From Arthrobacter sp. MAHUQ-56 (GTDB lineage: Bacteria; Actinomycetota; Actinomycetes; Actinomycetales; Micrococcaceae), in NCBI RefSeq assembly GCF_019710585.1, contig NZ_JAIFZQ010000008.1, forward strand, positions 434,001-498,000: DNA of 64,000 bases. The letters run 5' to 3'. Below are positions 1 to 8,098 of this stretch, in pieces. The position numbers were made by a program, and so were the translations under genes. The stretch's first letter is position 1, and each line of letters opens with the position of its first letter. The notes beneath the pieces were generated by a model, which saw nothing but the letters and a program-made list of their open reading frames with translations, was not told the DNA's origin and did no database searches.

Positions 1-1423
1 TGCCGGTATCGGCCACCCGGACAGTGGCCCACCGGGAACCGTCCGGCGCGGCATGCGATTCGCTGCCCACCTCGATCCGTCCCCCGCTGGGCGTGAACTT
101 GATGGCGTTGGACACCAGGTTGGTGAATACCTGCTGCAGCTGCACTTCATCCCCGAGGATCTGCGGATCCTCCGGCAGGGGATCCACATCGATGGTGACG
201 TTCTGCAGCGTGGCAAGGGGGCGCAGTGCCGCAGCCACCAGGTCCAGGGTCTGTCCCAGGTGCACGGGGGCCAGGTGCATGGGACCGTCGTCCGGTCCGT
301 GGCGCGACACGCTGAGCATGTCCTCCACGAGCGTCCGGAGCCGTTCCGTATTGCGGACCACGATGTCCAGCATCTGGTGGACCTCCTTGGACACCGGGTG
401 CTGGGTGCTTTCCTGGATCATGTCCAGGTACGCCATGATCGAGGTCAGCGGGGTGCGCAGTTCGTGGTTCACGGTGGCCAGGAAGTCGGTCTTGGCTTTG
501 TCGAGCTCCCGCAGCCGCTTCACCACCTGTTGCTGGCTGCTGATCAGGTGGCTCTGGATCAGCCCGTAAGCGGCGTTGCCCGCGACGTGCTGGATGAGGC
601 CAAGCTCGGCGTCGGACCAGCTCCGGGGCCGGTCCATCATTGCGATCCAGATGATGCCGAGGGACGAGTTGCCTTCCCCGATCGGGACGGCCAGCGTCGA
701 GACCGCGCCCGCAACCGCTGCCGCGGGCTTGTCGTGGGGGCGGCCCTGTGCTTCGTGGCCGTCCGCGGACAGCGTTTCCGTCCCGGCCCAAAGGGCGTCC
801 GCCATCTGCCGGGCTTCCTCTTCGCCGGGAAGGGCGTCCTGGTCCAGTTCCGGCAGTCCGGGCCTTCGCCAGGTGGCCAGGATCGGGGGCACCCTGGGGT
901 CTTCGAAGGTGGCCAGGACCACGTGGTCGGCCCGGAACGTGCGGCCGAAACCGGCGACGACATGATCGGCGATTTCCTGGGGATCGTTGGTGGCGCGGAC
1001 CGCTGCGGACACTTCGCGCAGCTGCTCCCGAAGGCCCTCGGCCTCCTGCCGGGACGCCCGTCGCCGGGCCGCCTGATCGATCAGCACAGTGGCGCGGTGC
1101 ACCAGCTCCCTGGGTGCCGGCGGCTTGGTAATGCAGTCGTGGATGCCCGGAGGGTTGGCAGCCTCGATCTCCGCCGGGCTGTCCAGGTCCACCATCACCA
1201 GGACGGGGGCCGTCGACTTGACTGCCGCCAGGAAGGCGTCGGCCACGATGACAGACGGCTCGGCGTCCAGGAGCAAGGCGGCTAGGCTATCCATGTCCCG
1301 GGCTTCGAGGACGGTATAGCCGGCGTCGCGCAGTGCCTCGGCGTTGACTGCCAGGCGCCGGGGGTCCGGATCAGCCACGAGCGCTGTGCGCGGAGCGCGT
1401 ACCTCATTCGGCACAGCCGTCAC
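1..1423 (-). CDS. Hybrid sensor histidine kinase (receiver-like, GAF, HisKA, HATPase), C-terminus off the left edge
   Basis: About 474 residues are visible from a GTG at 1423, which has GGAAGGGGG just upstream. In order I read a divergent receiver-like domain (~11-110, ending near a conserved K-P), a GAF-type sensor domain (~130-285), a HisKA domain with the phosphoacceptor His ~320 in NHELRTPLT, and the beginning of the ATP-binding domain with N-box NLVSNAIKFTP and the first residues of the DTG box. There is no membrane segment, so it should act in the cytoplasm, autophosphorylating on His ~320 in response to a signal bound by GAF. It is divergent from the methyltransferase; a TAGAAT -10-like hexamer lies on this strand at 1457-1452. 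No partner response regulator is visible in the window. Confidence 0.9.
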   Translation of the reverse strand, partial: MTAVPNEVRAPRTALVADPDPRRLAVNAEALRDAGYTVLEARDMDSLAALLLDAEPSVIVADAFLAAVKSTAPVLVMVDLDSPAEIEAANPPGIHDCITKPPAPRELVHRATVLIDQAARRRASRQEAEGLREQLREVSAAVRATNDPQEIADHVVAGFGRTFRADHVVLATFEDPRVPPILATWRRPGLPELDQDALPGEEEARQMADALWAGTETLSADGHEAQGRPHDKPAAAVAGAVSTLAVPIGEGNSSLGIIWIAMMDRPRSWSDAELGLIQHVAGNAAYGLIQSHLISSQQQVVKRLRELDKAKTDFLATVNHELRTPLTSIMAYLDMIQESTQHPVSKEVHQMLDIVVRNTERLRTLVEDMLSVSRHGPDDGPMHLAPVHLGQTLDLVAAALRPLATLQNVTIDVDPLPEDPQILGDEVQLQQVFTNLVSNAIKFTPSGGRIEVGSESHAAPDGSRWATVRVADTG

Positions 1424-1562
1424 AGTGCCCCCTTCCCTCCCAGTTGTCTACATTCTAGGGGGATGCGGCCCCTGCGGTTCCATAGATCCAGCGGCAATCG
1501 GGTCCGGGAAGGGCACGCGGCGTAATATGGCGCTGATCCAACGGCTGCCCGGCCCTGGAACA

Positions 1563-1577
1563 TATATTTGAGCGGTG
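1563..1577 (+). promoter_or_regulatory. -10 element TATATT and probable leaderless start
   Basis: TATATT (1563-1568) ends 6 bases before the GTG at 1575, so transcription would begin at or next to the start codon. No Shine-Dalgarno sequence precedes that GTG. Leaderless mRNAs are common in actinobacteria. No convincing -35 hexamer is seen. Confidence 0.45.
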
Positions 1578-2399
1578 CCCACCCCAGCAAAACCCCCGGT
1601 GCCCACCTGGCAGAAGTTCCTGATACTCCCCAAGATCATCAGGCTCGCCCGGCACGCCCCGAAGGACCGGCACACGGCCTGGGACCGCTACTGGGCGGGC
1701 ATAACCGCGACGGGCGAAGACAGCGAGGTGCTGTGGGACTCCGGCAGCGACTCCGAGTTCCTGGGCTACAAGGACACCCTCCTGCACTACCTGGATCCCC
1801 GGCGTTCCATCGTTGATGCCGGCTGCGGCCACGGCAGCTTCACCCGGGCGCTCGCCGGGATCTTTCCCCGGGCCATCGGCGTCGACGTTTCGGAACACGC
1901 CGTGGCCCGGGCCCGGTCCGAGTCCCGGGGCATCGGCAACGTCAGCTTCGACGTCCGCGACCTGACGGCCCCCGGGGCGGGTGCCGCGCTGGCGGCGGCA
2001 GGGTTTGTGGACGACGGCGGGGCCAACGTTTTCATCCGGGGCGTGCTGCACGTGCTGGACGACGACGACCAGGCGGCACTGGTGGAAAACCTCAAGACCG
2101 TCGCCGGGTCCGGGGGCACGGTGTTCATGGCAGAAACCAACTTCCAGGGAAATCCGCTGGAATACGTCTCCCACCTCGGTGCAACCACGCACGGTATTCC
2201 GGCGCCCCTGGAACTGGCCATCCGCGGGCTGCCCATGCCCGGCCGGTTTGGTCCCGACGAACGCCAGCGGGTGTTCCCGGCGTCGTCGTGGGAACTGCTT
2301 GAAGACGGCGATGTTGCCATCCGGACCAACCCGGTGACCGGCGTTGCGGGCCAGGACCGCGTACCCGGCTACTACGCAGTGGTCCGTCCGCTGCCCTAG
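1575..2399 (+). CDS. Class I SAM-dependent methyltransferase
   Basis: This 274-residue protein carries the Rossmann-fold methyltransferase motif I at residues 79-88 (IVDAGCGHGS), the acidic end of strand 2 in GVDVSEHA (~99-106) and a central FDVRDL. It should transfer a methyl group from S-adenosylmethionine; the acceptor cannot be read from the sequence. It has no signal peptide or membrane segment. GTG 1575 is preferred because a TATATT -10 sits 6 bases upstream, which suggests leaderless translation. It stands alone, divergent from the histidine kinase, and is followed by a separate promoter. A small-molecule or lipid acceptor is as likely as any other. Confidence 0.85.
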   Translation: MPTPAKPPVPTWQKFLILPKIIRLARHAPKDRHTAWDRYWAGITATGEDSEVLWDSGSDSEFLGYKDTLLHYLDPRRSIVDAGCGHGSFTRALAGIFPRAIGVDVSEHAVARARSESRGIGNVSFDVRDLTAPGAGAALAAAGFVDDGGANVFIRGVLHVLDDDDQAALVENLKTVAGSGGTVFMAETNFQGNPLEYVSHLGATTHGIPAPLELAIRGLPMPGRFGPDERQRVFPASSWELLEDGDVAIRTNPVTGVAGQDRVPGYYAVVRPLP

Positions 2400-2458
2400 T
2401 ACCCCCCGCAGAACCACACACTTCCCCGCACGCTCCCCGCACAGTACCGCTGTGCCCC

Positions 2459-2502
2459 TTGACACGCGGCCTGACCGGGAGGCTACATGGTAAGTAGACT
2501 TA
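2459..2502 (+). promoter_or_regulatory. Promoter (TTGACA, 18 bp, CTACAT) with TAAG-N4-CTTA palindrome at the start point
   Basis: TTGACA at 2459-2464 is followed after 18 bases by CTACAT at 2483-2488, so transcription should start near 2495. The palindrome TAAGTAGACTTA (2491-2502; extended arms GTAAGT and ACTTAC, 2490-2503) covers that point, the usual place for a repressor operator. Similar palindromes occur at 7016, 33032 and 45573. Confidence 0.55.
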
Positions 2503-2506
2503 CTAA

Positions 2507-2776
2507 GTGGCAGGGAAAGGACGGTGCCGTGGCGCAGGACATAAGGAAACAACGCCGGCGAAACGGGCAAAGACGGGGATGACGCAGGGCGACCACCTCG
2601 GAGTGCTGCGCATCGACTTTGGCGGCGACGACGACAAGCTCCGCCACGTCAGCTGGGAGGAGCGGTTTGACACCTTCGACTCCCGGAAACTGAATTTCAT
2701 CTACCAGGAACAACGCAGCGACGGCACGCAATCGAACTTCTTCCGGTTGGAGAATCCCAACCGCGAAGACGCCTGA
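2507..2776 (+). CDS. Conserved small hypothetical protein
   Basis: I do not recognise a function. The C-terminal 65 residues (from MTQGDHLGVLRIDF to NPNREDA) look like a compact, well-conserved domain rich in Asp and aromatic residues, with no membrane segment. The start is uncertain. GTG 2507 gives 89 residues with a basic N-terminal tail but no ribosome site. ATG 2579 gives 65 residues. The best-placed Shine-Dalgarno (GGGAAAGGA, 2511-2519) instead precedes GTG 2529, which is in another frame and stops at TGA 2580-2582, overlapping ATG 2579 as ATGA. The gene follows a strong promoter carrying the TAAG-N4-CTTA palindrome, which hints at stress control. Confidence 0.65.
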   Translation: MAGKGRCRGAGHKETTPAKRAKTGMTQGDHLGVLRIDFGGDDDKLRHVSWEERFDTFDSRKLNFIYQEQRSDGTQSNFFRLENPNREDA

Positions 2777-2863
2777 GCCGCACCGCCCCAGCACTCGACA
2801 CGGGCACCGGCCACCCCCGGCGCCCTTCAGCCGACCGTTGGCGCAAGACCTACAGGAAACCCC

Positions 2864-3319
2864 ATGAGCAATCTCATCCCGTCCGGCGCACTTCGCCGGA
2901 TGCTGCTGCCGCCCACCTACGGCCGGCACGTCACCCCCGCCAGCGAATTCACCATCCTCTCAGTGGAGGTCTGGGCCTCAGGACTGGTGGTTAACGTCCA
3001 TCTGGCGTCAGAAGGCGCACCCGCGCCCCGGCTGATTCTGGAGGACCACTTCGGCACCAAATATTCGCTGCAGGAATCCGCCGTCGTCGATTCCCGGAAC
3101 CTGCAGGTCTTCACTCCGTCGGTGCCTCCGGGCACCAGGAGCCTCACCATCCGGGCCGCGGACGACCCCGGGCGGCCCGTGGTGACTTTCGCCGTGCCGA
3201 TGATGGCAGTTCCGGACGCACCTTCCGTTGCCGCCGTACCGGAGGCGCCCGCCGCACGGGAAGCAGCGGGCCTGCCCGATGAGGCGCCCTACCAGCCGGA
3301 ACTCCGCCGCCCAGCTTGA
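2864..3319 (+). CDS. Hypothetical protein with beta-rich core and proline/alanine tail
   Basis: Unrecognised 151-residue soluble protein. Residues ~20-110 alternate hydrophobic and polar residues in the way of a beta-sandwich (for example FTILSVEVWASGLVVNVHL). The last ~35 residues are Pro/Ala/Glu-rich and probably disordered. The ATG at 2864 follows an ACAGGAAACCCC ribosome site. The next gene begins about 20 bases after its stop (3317-3319), suggesting cotranscription with the SDR. No signal peptide or catalytic motif is visible. Confidence 0.7.
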   Translation: MSNLIPSGALRRMLLPPTYGRHVTPASEFTILSVEVWASGLVVNVHLASEGAPAPRLILEDHFGTKYSLQESAVVDSRNLQVFTPSVPPGTRSLTIRAADDPGRPVVTFAVPMMAVPDAPSVAAVPEAPAAREAAGLPDEAPYQPELRRPA

Positions 3320-3339
3320 CCCAACCGAAAGGCTGCACC

Positions 3340-4149
3340 ATGCCAGAAACCAGCAACTTCGCGCCCACCACCGCCATTGTCACCGGTTCGGACTCGGGAA
3401 TCGGAAAAGCCACCGCCGTCGCACTCGCCCGGGCCGGAATGGACGTGGGCGTCACCTGGCACTCCGACAAAGCGGGGGCGGAAGCCACGGCCGAAGAAAT
3501 CCGGGGCGTGGGCCGCAAGGCCGTGGTCCGGCAGCTGGACACCACCGAACTCAGGGCGGCGGCAGGCGTGATCGATGGGCTGGCGGACGAACTGGGCGGC
3601 GTGGACGTCTTCGTCAATAACGCGGGCACAGGTGAAGGCACCAGGTTCCTGGACCTGGATATCGACAGCTGGATGCGTACCCTGGACACCAACCTCAACG
3701 GCGCCTTCGTCTGCCTGCAGGCCGCAGCCCGGCGCATGGTGAAGGCGGGCAACGGCGGCAGGCTGATAGCGGTGTCCAGCGTGCACGAGTTCCAGCCCCG
3801 GGTTGGCTCATCCGCCTACGACGCCTCGAAGCACGGCCTGGGCGGCCTGATGAAGACCCTCGCCCTGGAGCTCGGTGCCCACGGCATCACGGCCAACACT
3901 GTCGCCCCCGGCGAAATTGCCACCCCGATGACCGGGCAGGAGGACCAGGACCCGACGATGACGGAGCGGCCGGGTGTGCCGCTGGGCCGGCCTGGCAACG
4001 CCTGGGAAATTGCCGACGTCATCGCCTTCCTCGCTTCCCCGGCATCCAGCTATGTCACGGGTGCCGCCTGGGTTGTGGACGGTGGAATGCTGCAGATGGG
4101 ACCGCAGGCGGGGTCCCATATCACCAGCAACGACTGGCGCGAGGTTTAA
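3340..4149 (+). CDS. SDR family NAD(P)-dependent oxidoreductase
   Basis: A classical short-chain dehydrogenase of 269 residues. It has the cofactor motif TGSDSGIG (~15-22), the structural NNAG, a catalytic Ser in AVSSVHEF, and the Tyr/Lys pair in YDASK. The end (SSYVTGAAWVVDGGM) is typical of 3-oxoacyl-ACP reductase / glucose-1-dehydrogenase-like members; the substrate cannot be read. ATG 3340 is chosen over an upstream in-frame TTG because GAAAGG lies 7 bases before it. It follows the hypothetical gene closely and precedes glycerate kinase, so a role in polyol or sugar-acid metabolism is possible but only inferred. Confidence 0.88.
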   Translation: MPETSNFAPTTAIVTGSDSGIGKATAVALARAGMDVGVTWHSDKAGAEATAEEIRGVGRKAVVRQLDTTELRAAAGVIDGLADELGGVDVFVNNAGTGEGTRFLDLDIDSWMRTLDTNLNGAFVCLQAAARRMVKAGNGGRLIAVSSVHEFQPRVGSSAYDASKHGLGGLMKTLALELGAHGITANTVAPGEIATPMTGQEDQDPTMTERPGVPLGRPGNAWEIADVIAFLASPASSYVTGAAWVVDGGMLQMGPQAGSHITSNDWREV

Positions 4150-4245
4150 AAGCGCCCACAGTCTCAGACCCCAGGGCCATCGGCCCTCGTCCGCATGACG
4201 GATCCGGCAAGCGCTTTCCTGTACCGGGCTGGCATGATGGAACGC

Positions 4246-5370
4246 ATGCGCATTCTTATCGCTCCGGACAAATTCAAGGGCTCCCTCACGGCCGCCGAGG
4301 CCGCCGCCGCGATGGCGGAAGGCGCACTGCGCGTGTACCCGGACGCCGTCACCACCCAGTTCCCCATTGCCGACGGCGGCGAGGGCACCCTGGAGGCAGC
4401 GGTCGCCGCAGGCTATGAGGAACGGCTCAACGCCGTAGTGGGACCGATCCTCGCCCCCACGGGCGCGGCGTGGGCCATCCGCAAGGCCGGGGACGGCAAG
4501 GTCACCGCGGTGATCGAGACCGCGCAGGCCTCGGGGCTGGCGGACATGGAACCGACGCCGGCCAATGCCCTGCGCGCGCATTCCTACGGCTGCGGGCAGC
4601 TGATTGCCGCCGCCCTGGACGCCGGGGCCACGGAGATCGTGCTGGGACTGGGCGGCTCGGCCATGACGGACGGCGGCAGCGGAGCGCTGCGCGCCCTCGG
4701 CCTGAAGCCCCTGGACGCCGCCGGGAACGTGGTGCCGCTCGGAGGGGGGTCGCTTGCGGAGATCGTTTCGCTGGACACCAGCGGACTTGATCCACGCCTG
4801 GCGGCAACCACCTTCCGTATTGCCGTCGACGTCCGCAACCCGCTGTACGGGCCCTCCGGTGCCGCCCACGTCTTTTCCCCGCAAAAGGGCGCGGACCAGG
4901 AGGGGGCGGAGCTGCTCGACGCCGGGCTGCGCAACTGGGCGTCCATCCTGCGGGAAGTGACGGGCCGGGACGTGAACGTCCCGGGCGCGGGCGCCGCCGG
5001 TGGCTTCCCGGCGTCGTTCCTTGCCTTCACCAGCGCCACATTGGAAGGGGGCTTCACACTCGTGGCGGGCCTGACCGGCCTGGCCGGGCAGCTGTCCGGC
5101 GCGGACCTGGTGATCACCGGCGAAGGCTCCATGGATTCCCAGTCGCTCACCGGCAAGGCTCCCATCGCGCTCGCCGACGCCGCCCGGGAGCTGGGCATCC
5201 CGGTCATCGTGGTGGCCGGCCGGATCCTCGTGACCCTCGAGGACCTGGCCGGGCATGGGGTGGTGGCCGCCGCGCAGCTGCTGGATGTCGCCGCAAGCCC
5301 CGAAGACGCCATCGCCAACGCCGGCAAGTACCTGGCCTGGGCAACCAGCCAGGTACTTGAAGGGGCCTAG
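4246..5370 (+). CDS. Glycerate 2-kinase (GlxK/GarK family)
   Basis: This 374-residue protein has the family hallmarks: N-terminal MRILIAPDKFKGSLTA, PIADGGEGT, LGLGGSAMTDGG, and the C-terminal ITGEGSMDSQSLTGKAP. Glycerate kinases of this type phosphorylate D-glycerate with ATP, giving 2-phosphoglycerate at the end of glyoxylate or sugar-acid breakdown. Several Met codons cluster at 4234, 4237 and 4246; ATG 4246 matches the usual family N-terminus, but 4237 is possible. It is convergent with the small membrane-protein gene at 5379, with 8 bases between stops. Confidence 0.92.
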   Translation: MRILIAPDKFKGSLTAAEAAAAMAEGALRVYPDAVTTQFPIADGGEGTLEAAVAAGYEERLNAVVGPILAPTGAAWAIRKAGDGKVTAVIETAQASGLADMEPTPANALRAHSYGCGQLIAAALDAGATEIVLGLGGSAMTDGGSGALRALGLKPLDAAGNVVPLGGGSLAEIVSLDTSGLDPRLAATTFRIAVDVRNPLYGPSGAAHVFSPQKGADQEGAELLDAGLRNWASILREVTGRDVNVPGAGAAGGFPASFLAFTSATLEGGFTLVAGLTGLAGQLSGADLVITGEGSMDSQSLTGKAPIALADAARELGIPVIVVAGRILVTLEDLAGHGVVAAAQLLDVAASPEDAIANAGKYLAWATSQVLEGA

Positions 5371-5378
5371 CCGTACAA

Positions 5379-5702
5379 CTAGCCGACGATTGTGGTGTTG
5401 CGGCGCCGCCGGAAGACCAGGACCGCAATCACCACCAGCACAGCGATTCCGCCGATGACCCAAGGGGCGTAGTTCACGCGCGTCGATTCGTTCTGCGCTG
5501 ATTCGCCGGTGCCCGGGTTGGCGGGGCCGGTGGACGCGGTGTCGCCCGTGGACGGCGTGGGGGAGGTTCCCAGGGCGGCGTGGGCAGGGGTGGCCTGGGC
5601 AACGGCGGTTCCTGCCGGCGCTGCCCCCGCGGCGACTGCGGGCAGGGCCGGGGCGGCCAGGAGCAGCAGCGCCAAAAGTACGGTTCGGACAAGGGCTCGC
5701 AT
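5379..5702 (-). CDS. Small secreted or membrane-anchored Pro/Thr/Ala-rich protein
   Basis: The 107-residue product begins with a signal peptide (MRALVRTVLLALLLL then APAVAAG-like cleavage region). A low-complexity Ala/Thr/Pro/Gly stretch follows, then one transmembrane helix (APWVIGGIAVLVVIAVLVF) and an RRRR stop-transfer tail. That is the layout of a cell-surface anchored protein, but no LPXTG motif precedes the helix. ATG 5702 has AGGAG in the right place. It is the last gene of the three-gene operon starting at 6918. Function unknown. Confidence 0.72.
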   Translation of the reverse strand: MRALVRTVLLALLLLAAPALPAVAAGAAPAGTAVAQATPAHAALGTSPTPSTGDTASTGPANPGTGESAQNESTRVNYAPWVIGGIAVLVVIAVLVFRRRRNTTIVG

Positions 5703-5730
5703 ACAGTTTCTCCTCTTGGTCGGCCGGGCC

Positions 5731-6393
5731 TCAGGCGCCGGTCTCGTAGTGGGGTTCTGCAACGGGTTTCGATTCCGGGGACCCCTTTTCCCGGAGGTAG
5801 ACCGAGGCGCCCACCAGGACGGCGACGGCCAGGAATTCGCTTTGCCAGTTCTGGAAGGACTCGAACCAGAAACGGCTGGTGCCGAAGTATTGCAGGAAGC
5901 TGACGGTGGCCTCGCCGTGGCTCTGCTGGTCCTGGTTGTACTCGTCCACGCCGCCGGCGGCGTGCAGGAGGAAGGAGGCCAGGAACAGCACGAAGAACAG
6001 GATCGACAGGGAGTGCTCGTAAAGCTTGAGGATCGCGCCGCCGCGCCTTGCCGGCCACGGTGACGCGCTGCTGAGCTTGGCCTCGCGCGGATCCTCGTCC
6101 TGCGGTGCCTTCCTGCCCATGGGCTTGGACTCGGAGGAGCCCTTTTGGAACAGGAACACCGTCAGGACCACGTACATGGCCATCTGCAGGAACTCCGATT
6201 CCCAGTTTTCGAATGTGGCCTCCACGAAGGCGCCGGTGCTGAGGAACTGTAGAACCCCGACTGCCGGCTCCCCATGGGCCTGCTGGTCTTCGCTGTAGGA
6301 CGCGGCTCCGGAGAGGATCATCCCTACGAAGAACGCCAGGAACAGGCCCACGTTCGCCAACAGCAGTCCGTGCTCTTTGGCCCATTTGCGCAT
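5731..6393 (-). CDS. DUF6766-type membrane protein with internal duplication
   Basis: This 220-residue integral membrane protein has four hydrophobic segments and is built from two homologous halves. Residues ~33-92 (SYSEDQQAHGEPAVGVLQF... FENWESEFL) repeat at ~150-210 (EYNQDQQSHGEATVSFLQY... FQNWQSEFL); both halves end in KGSxESKP. The paired DQQ-HGE and NW-SEFL motifs presumably face the same site. I assign it to the DUF6766 type from memory. Its ATG is 3 bases after the stop of the upstream DUF6328 gene, so the two should be translationally coupled. Biochemical function is unknown. Confidence 0.82.
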   Translation of the reverse strand: MRKWAKEHGLLLANVGLFLAFFVGMILSGAASYSEDQQAHGEPAVGVLQFLSTGAFVEATFENWESEFLQMAMYVVLTVFLFQKGSSESKPMGRKAPQDEDPREAKLSSASPWPARRGGAILKLYEHSLSILFFVLFLASFLLHAAGGVDEYNQDQQSHGEATVSFLQYFGTSRFWFESFQNWQSEFLAVAVLVGASVYLREKGSPESKPVAEPHYETGA

Positions 6394-6396
6394 GAT

Positions 6397-6918
6397 TTAC
6401 TCCTTGCCCGGCAGTGAAGAGTGGTTTCTGTTGTTGGCCCGCTTGTTCAGGTGCAGGGGAACAAGCACCAGCAGGACCACGAGGACGCCCAGAAGTGCCC
6501 CACCCGCGGTCATCCCCGCCGACCGGCCCGCGGTCACGTCAAACACGAGCGCGGCCGTTCCGGTGCTGAGCAGCGCGATCCCGGCAAGGGCGATCTTGGT
6601 GATGGCATCGGCGCTGGAAACCAGGGTTTCCTTGAGCCGCTTCCGGAACAGCCTGCGGTGCACGCTGACCGGCAAAAGAATGAAGGCCGTGGTCAAGGCG
6701 GCGACCACCACGTTGATGAGGTACAGGTTGACCTGGAAGTCGTCCAACTCCTCGAACCGCTGCTGGAAGGGCAGCGTCAGCAGGAACCCTGCCAGGATCT
6801 GCACCCCGGTCTGCAGGACCCGCAGTTCCTGCAGCAGCTCCGCCCAGTTGCGGTCCAGTTGCTCTTCGCGGGTTTCATTGCGTCCCGACTTGCCGGTGTA
6901 GTCCTCCACTTCGGACAT
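6397..6918 (-). CDS. DUF6328 family membrane protein
   Basis: A 173-residue protein with an acidic N-terminus, the motif ELLQELRVLQTGVQILAGF, and about four transmembrane helices, ending in a basic tail. This is the pattern I know for DUF6328, a family without assigned function. ATG 6918 is supported by GAGGAAGGAGG just upstream; a longer reading frame to 7011 has no ribosome site. It is the first gene of an operon with the DUF6766 protein and the small anchored protein, and it is divergent from the SDR at 7150, sharing a control region that contains a TAAG-type palindrome. Confidence 0.82.
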   Translation of the reverse strand: MSEVEDYTGKSGRNETREEQLDRNWAELLQELRVLQTGVQILAGFLLTLPFQQRFEELDDFQVNLYLINVVVAALTTAFILLPVSVHRRLFRKRLKETLVSSADAITKIALAGIALLSTGTAALVFDVTAGRSAGMTAGGALLGVLVVLLVLVPLHLNKRANNRNHSSLPGKE

Positions 6919-7014
6919 CGGCCCTCCTTCCTCGTGCGGCCAGCCCGTGTCCCTTCTTTCTACTCCCCCCGTACCCAGAAACAAGGCCGTCCGTTGCGCG
7001 CCCGGCAACATTTG

Positions 7015-7027
7015 GTAAGTTTACTGA
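7015..7027. promoter_or_regulatory. TAAG-type palindrome in divergent control region
   Basis: GTAAGTTTACTGA (7015-7027) is a one-mismatch version of the TAAG-N4-CTTA palindrome. It lies between the divergent DUF6328 operon and the stress-type SDR. On the plus strand TTGCGC lies 16 bases upstream of TAAGTT, so the element may overlap a -10 region. Confidence 0.4.
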
Positions 7028-7149
7028 TTATTGCCCGTGCCGGTGGACTTAGTCTTTCGGCCGGGATAGCTTCGAAGGGCCGGAGCACGGGCGCTTCTCA
7101 ACCGACACAGTTCACATGACACAGGTCAACCGACACAGGCAGGCGGACT

Positions 7150-8049
7150 ATGAGCGACACGGACAAGCAGACAGACCAGCCGAAGGACCCGCGCGGCGGC
7201 TACCACTCGGGGCCTTTCCCGGAACAGGAACAGAAGCAGCCAGGCCTGACCGCGCCGATGGACCCCAAGCCGGACCACGGGGAACTCAGCTATGAGGGCC
7301 ACGGCAAACTCAACGGCAAAGCAGCGCTGATCACCGGCGGCGACTCCGGCATCGGCAAGGCCGCGGCCATCGCCTTCGCGAGGGAAGGGGCCGACGTTGC
7401 CATCTCCTACCTGCCGGAGGAGGAAGACGACGCCCAGGACACCGCCGAATGGATCAGGAAGGCTGGCCAGCGCGCGCTGCTGCTGCCGGGGGACGGACGC
7501 GAGGAGGAATTCAGCACCAGCATCGTGGAGCAGGCCGTCTCCGAGTTCGGCCGCCTCGACGTGCTGGTCCTGAATGCGGCCTACCAGAAGAACCGCGAAA
7601 GCCTGGAGACCCTTCCCACGGAGGAATTCGACCGGGTCTTCCGGACCAACCTCTACTCCCTGCTCTGGACCGCACGCGCCGCGGTACCGCACCTCAAGGC
7701 CGGGGCGTCCATCATCACCACGGCATCGATCCAGGCTTTCAACCCCTCGCCCGGGCTCATCGACTACGCCATGACCAAGGCGGCGCAGGTGGCCTTCACC
7801 AAGGCCCTGGCCCAGGAGCTCGGCCCCAAGGGGATCCGCGTCAACGCCGTGGCCCCGGGCCCCATCTGGACGCCGTTGATCCCGGCCACCGAGTGGCCGG
7901 ACAAACTGCCCAAGTTCGGCCAGGACACGCCGCTGGAGCGTGCCGGCCAGCCTGCGGAGCTCGCGGCGGCCTACGTGCTGCTCGCCTCCGAGGACGGCTC
8001 CTACATCTCCGGCGCAGTCCTTCCCGTCACGGGCGGCAAGGGACTCTAG
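7150..8049 (+). CDS. SDR family oxidoreductase, general-stress-protein-39 type
   Basis: The 299-residue enzyme has an N-terminal extension of about 50 polar residues (Pro/Gln-rich, ending ...HGKLNGKAAL) before the cofactor motif ITGGDSGIG (~61-69). It then has LNAAY, and a catalytic Tyr/Lys in YAMTK. This long N-terminus is typical of the YdaD/YhxC/GSP39 group, NAD(P)-dependent dehydrogenases made under general stress; the physiological substrate is not known. It is followed after 49 bases by an acidic disordered protein with its own ribosome site, and shares its upstream region with the DUF6328 operon. Confidence 0.9.
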   Translation: MSDTDKQTDQPKDPRGGYHSGPFPEQEQKQPGLTAPMDPKPDHGELSYEGHGKLNGKAALITGGDSGIGKAAAIAFAREGADVAISYLPEEEDDAQDTAEWIRKAGQRALLLPGDGREEEFSTSIVEQAVSEFGRLDVLVLNAAYQKNRESLETLPTEEFDRVFRTNLYSLLWTARAAVPHLKAGASIITTASIQAFNPSPGLIDYAMTKAAQVAFTKALAQELGPKGIRVNAVAPGPIWTPLIPATEWPDKLPKFGQDTPLERAGQPAELAAAYVLLASEDGSYISGAVLPVTGGKGL

Positions 8050-8098
8050 GCAGGAAACCCCAGACCAGCAACACCGGCAATCCACAACAGGAGGAAGC

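Noticed and set aside
2487..2582. 31-codon frame with GGGAGG ribosome site
   Set aside because: Its ATG lies within the predicted -10 hexamer (CTACAT, 2483-2488), upstream of the likely transcription start, so it should not be on the mRNA.
3808..5463. 551-codon open frame on the minus strand
   Set aside because: It is the antisense of the SDR and glycerate kinase genes, both of which carry clear family motifs. Long antisense frames are expected in high-GC DNA with G/C third positions.
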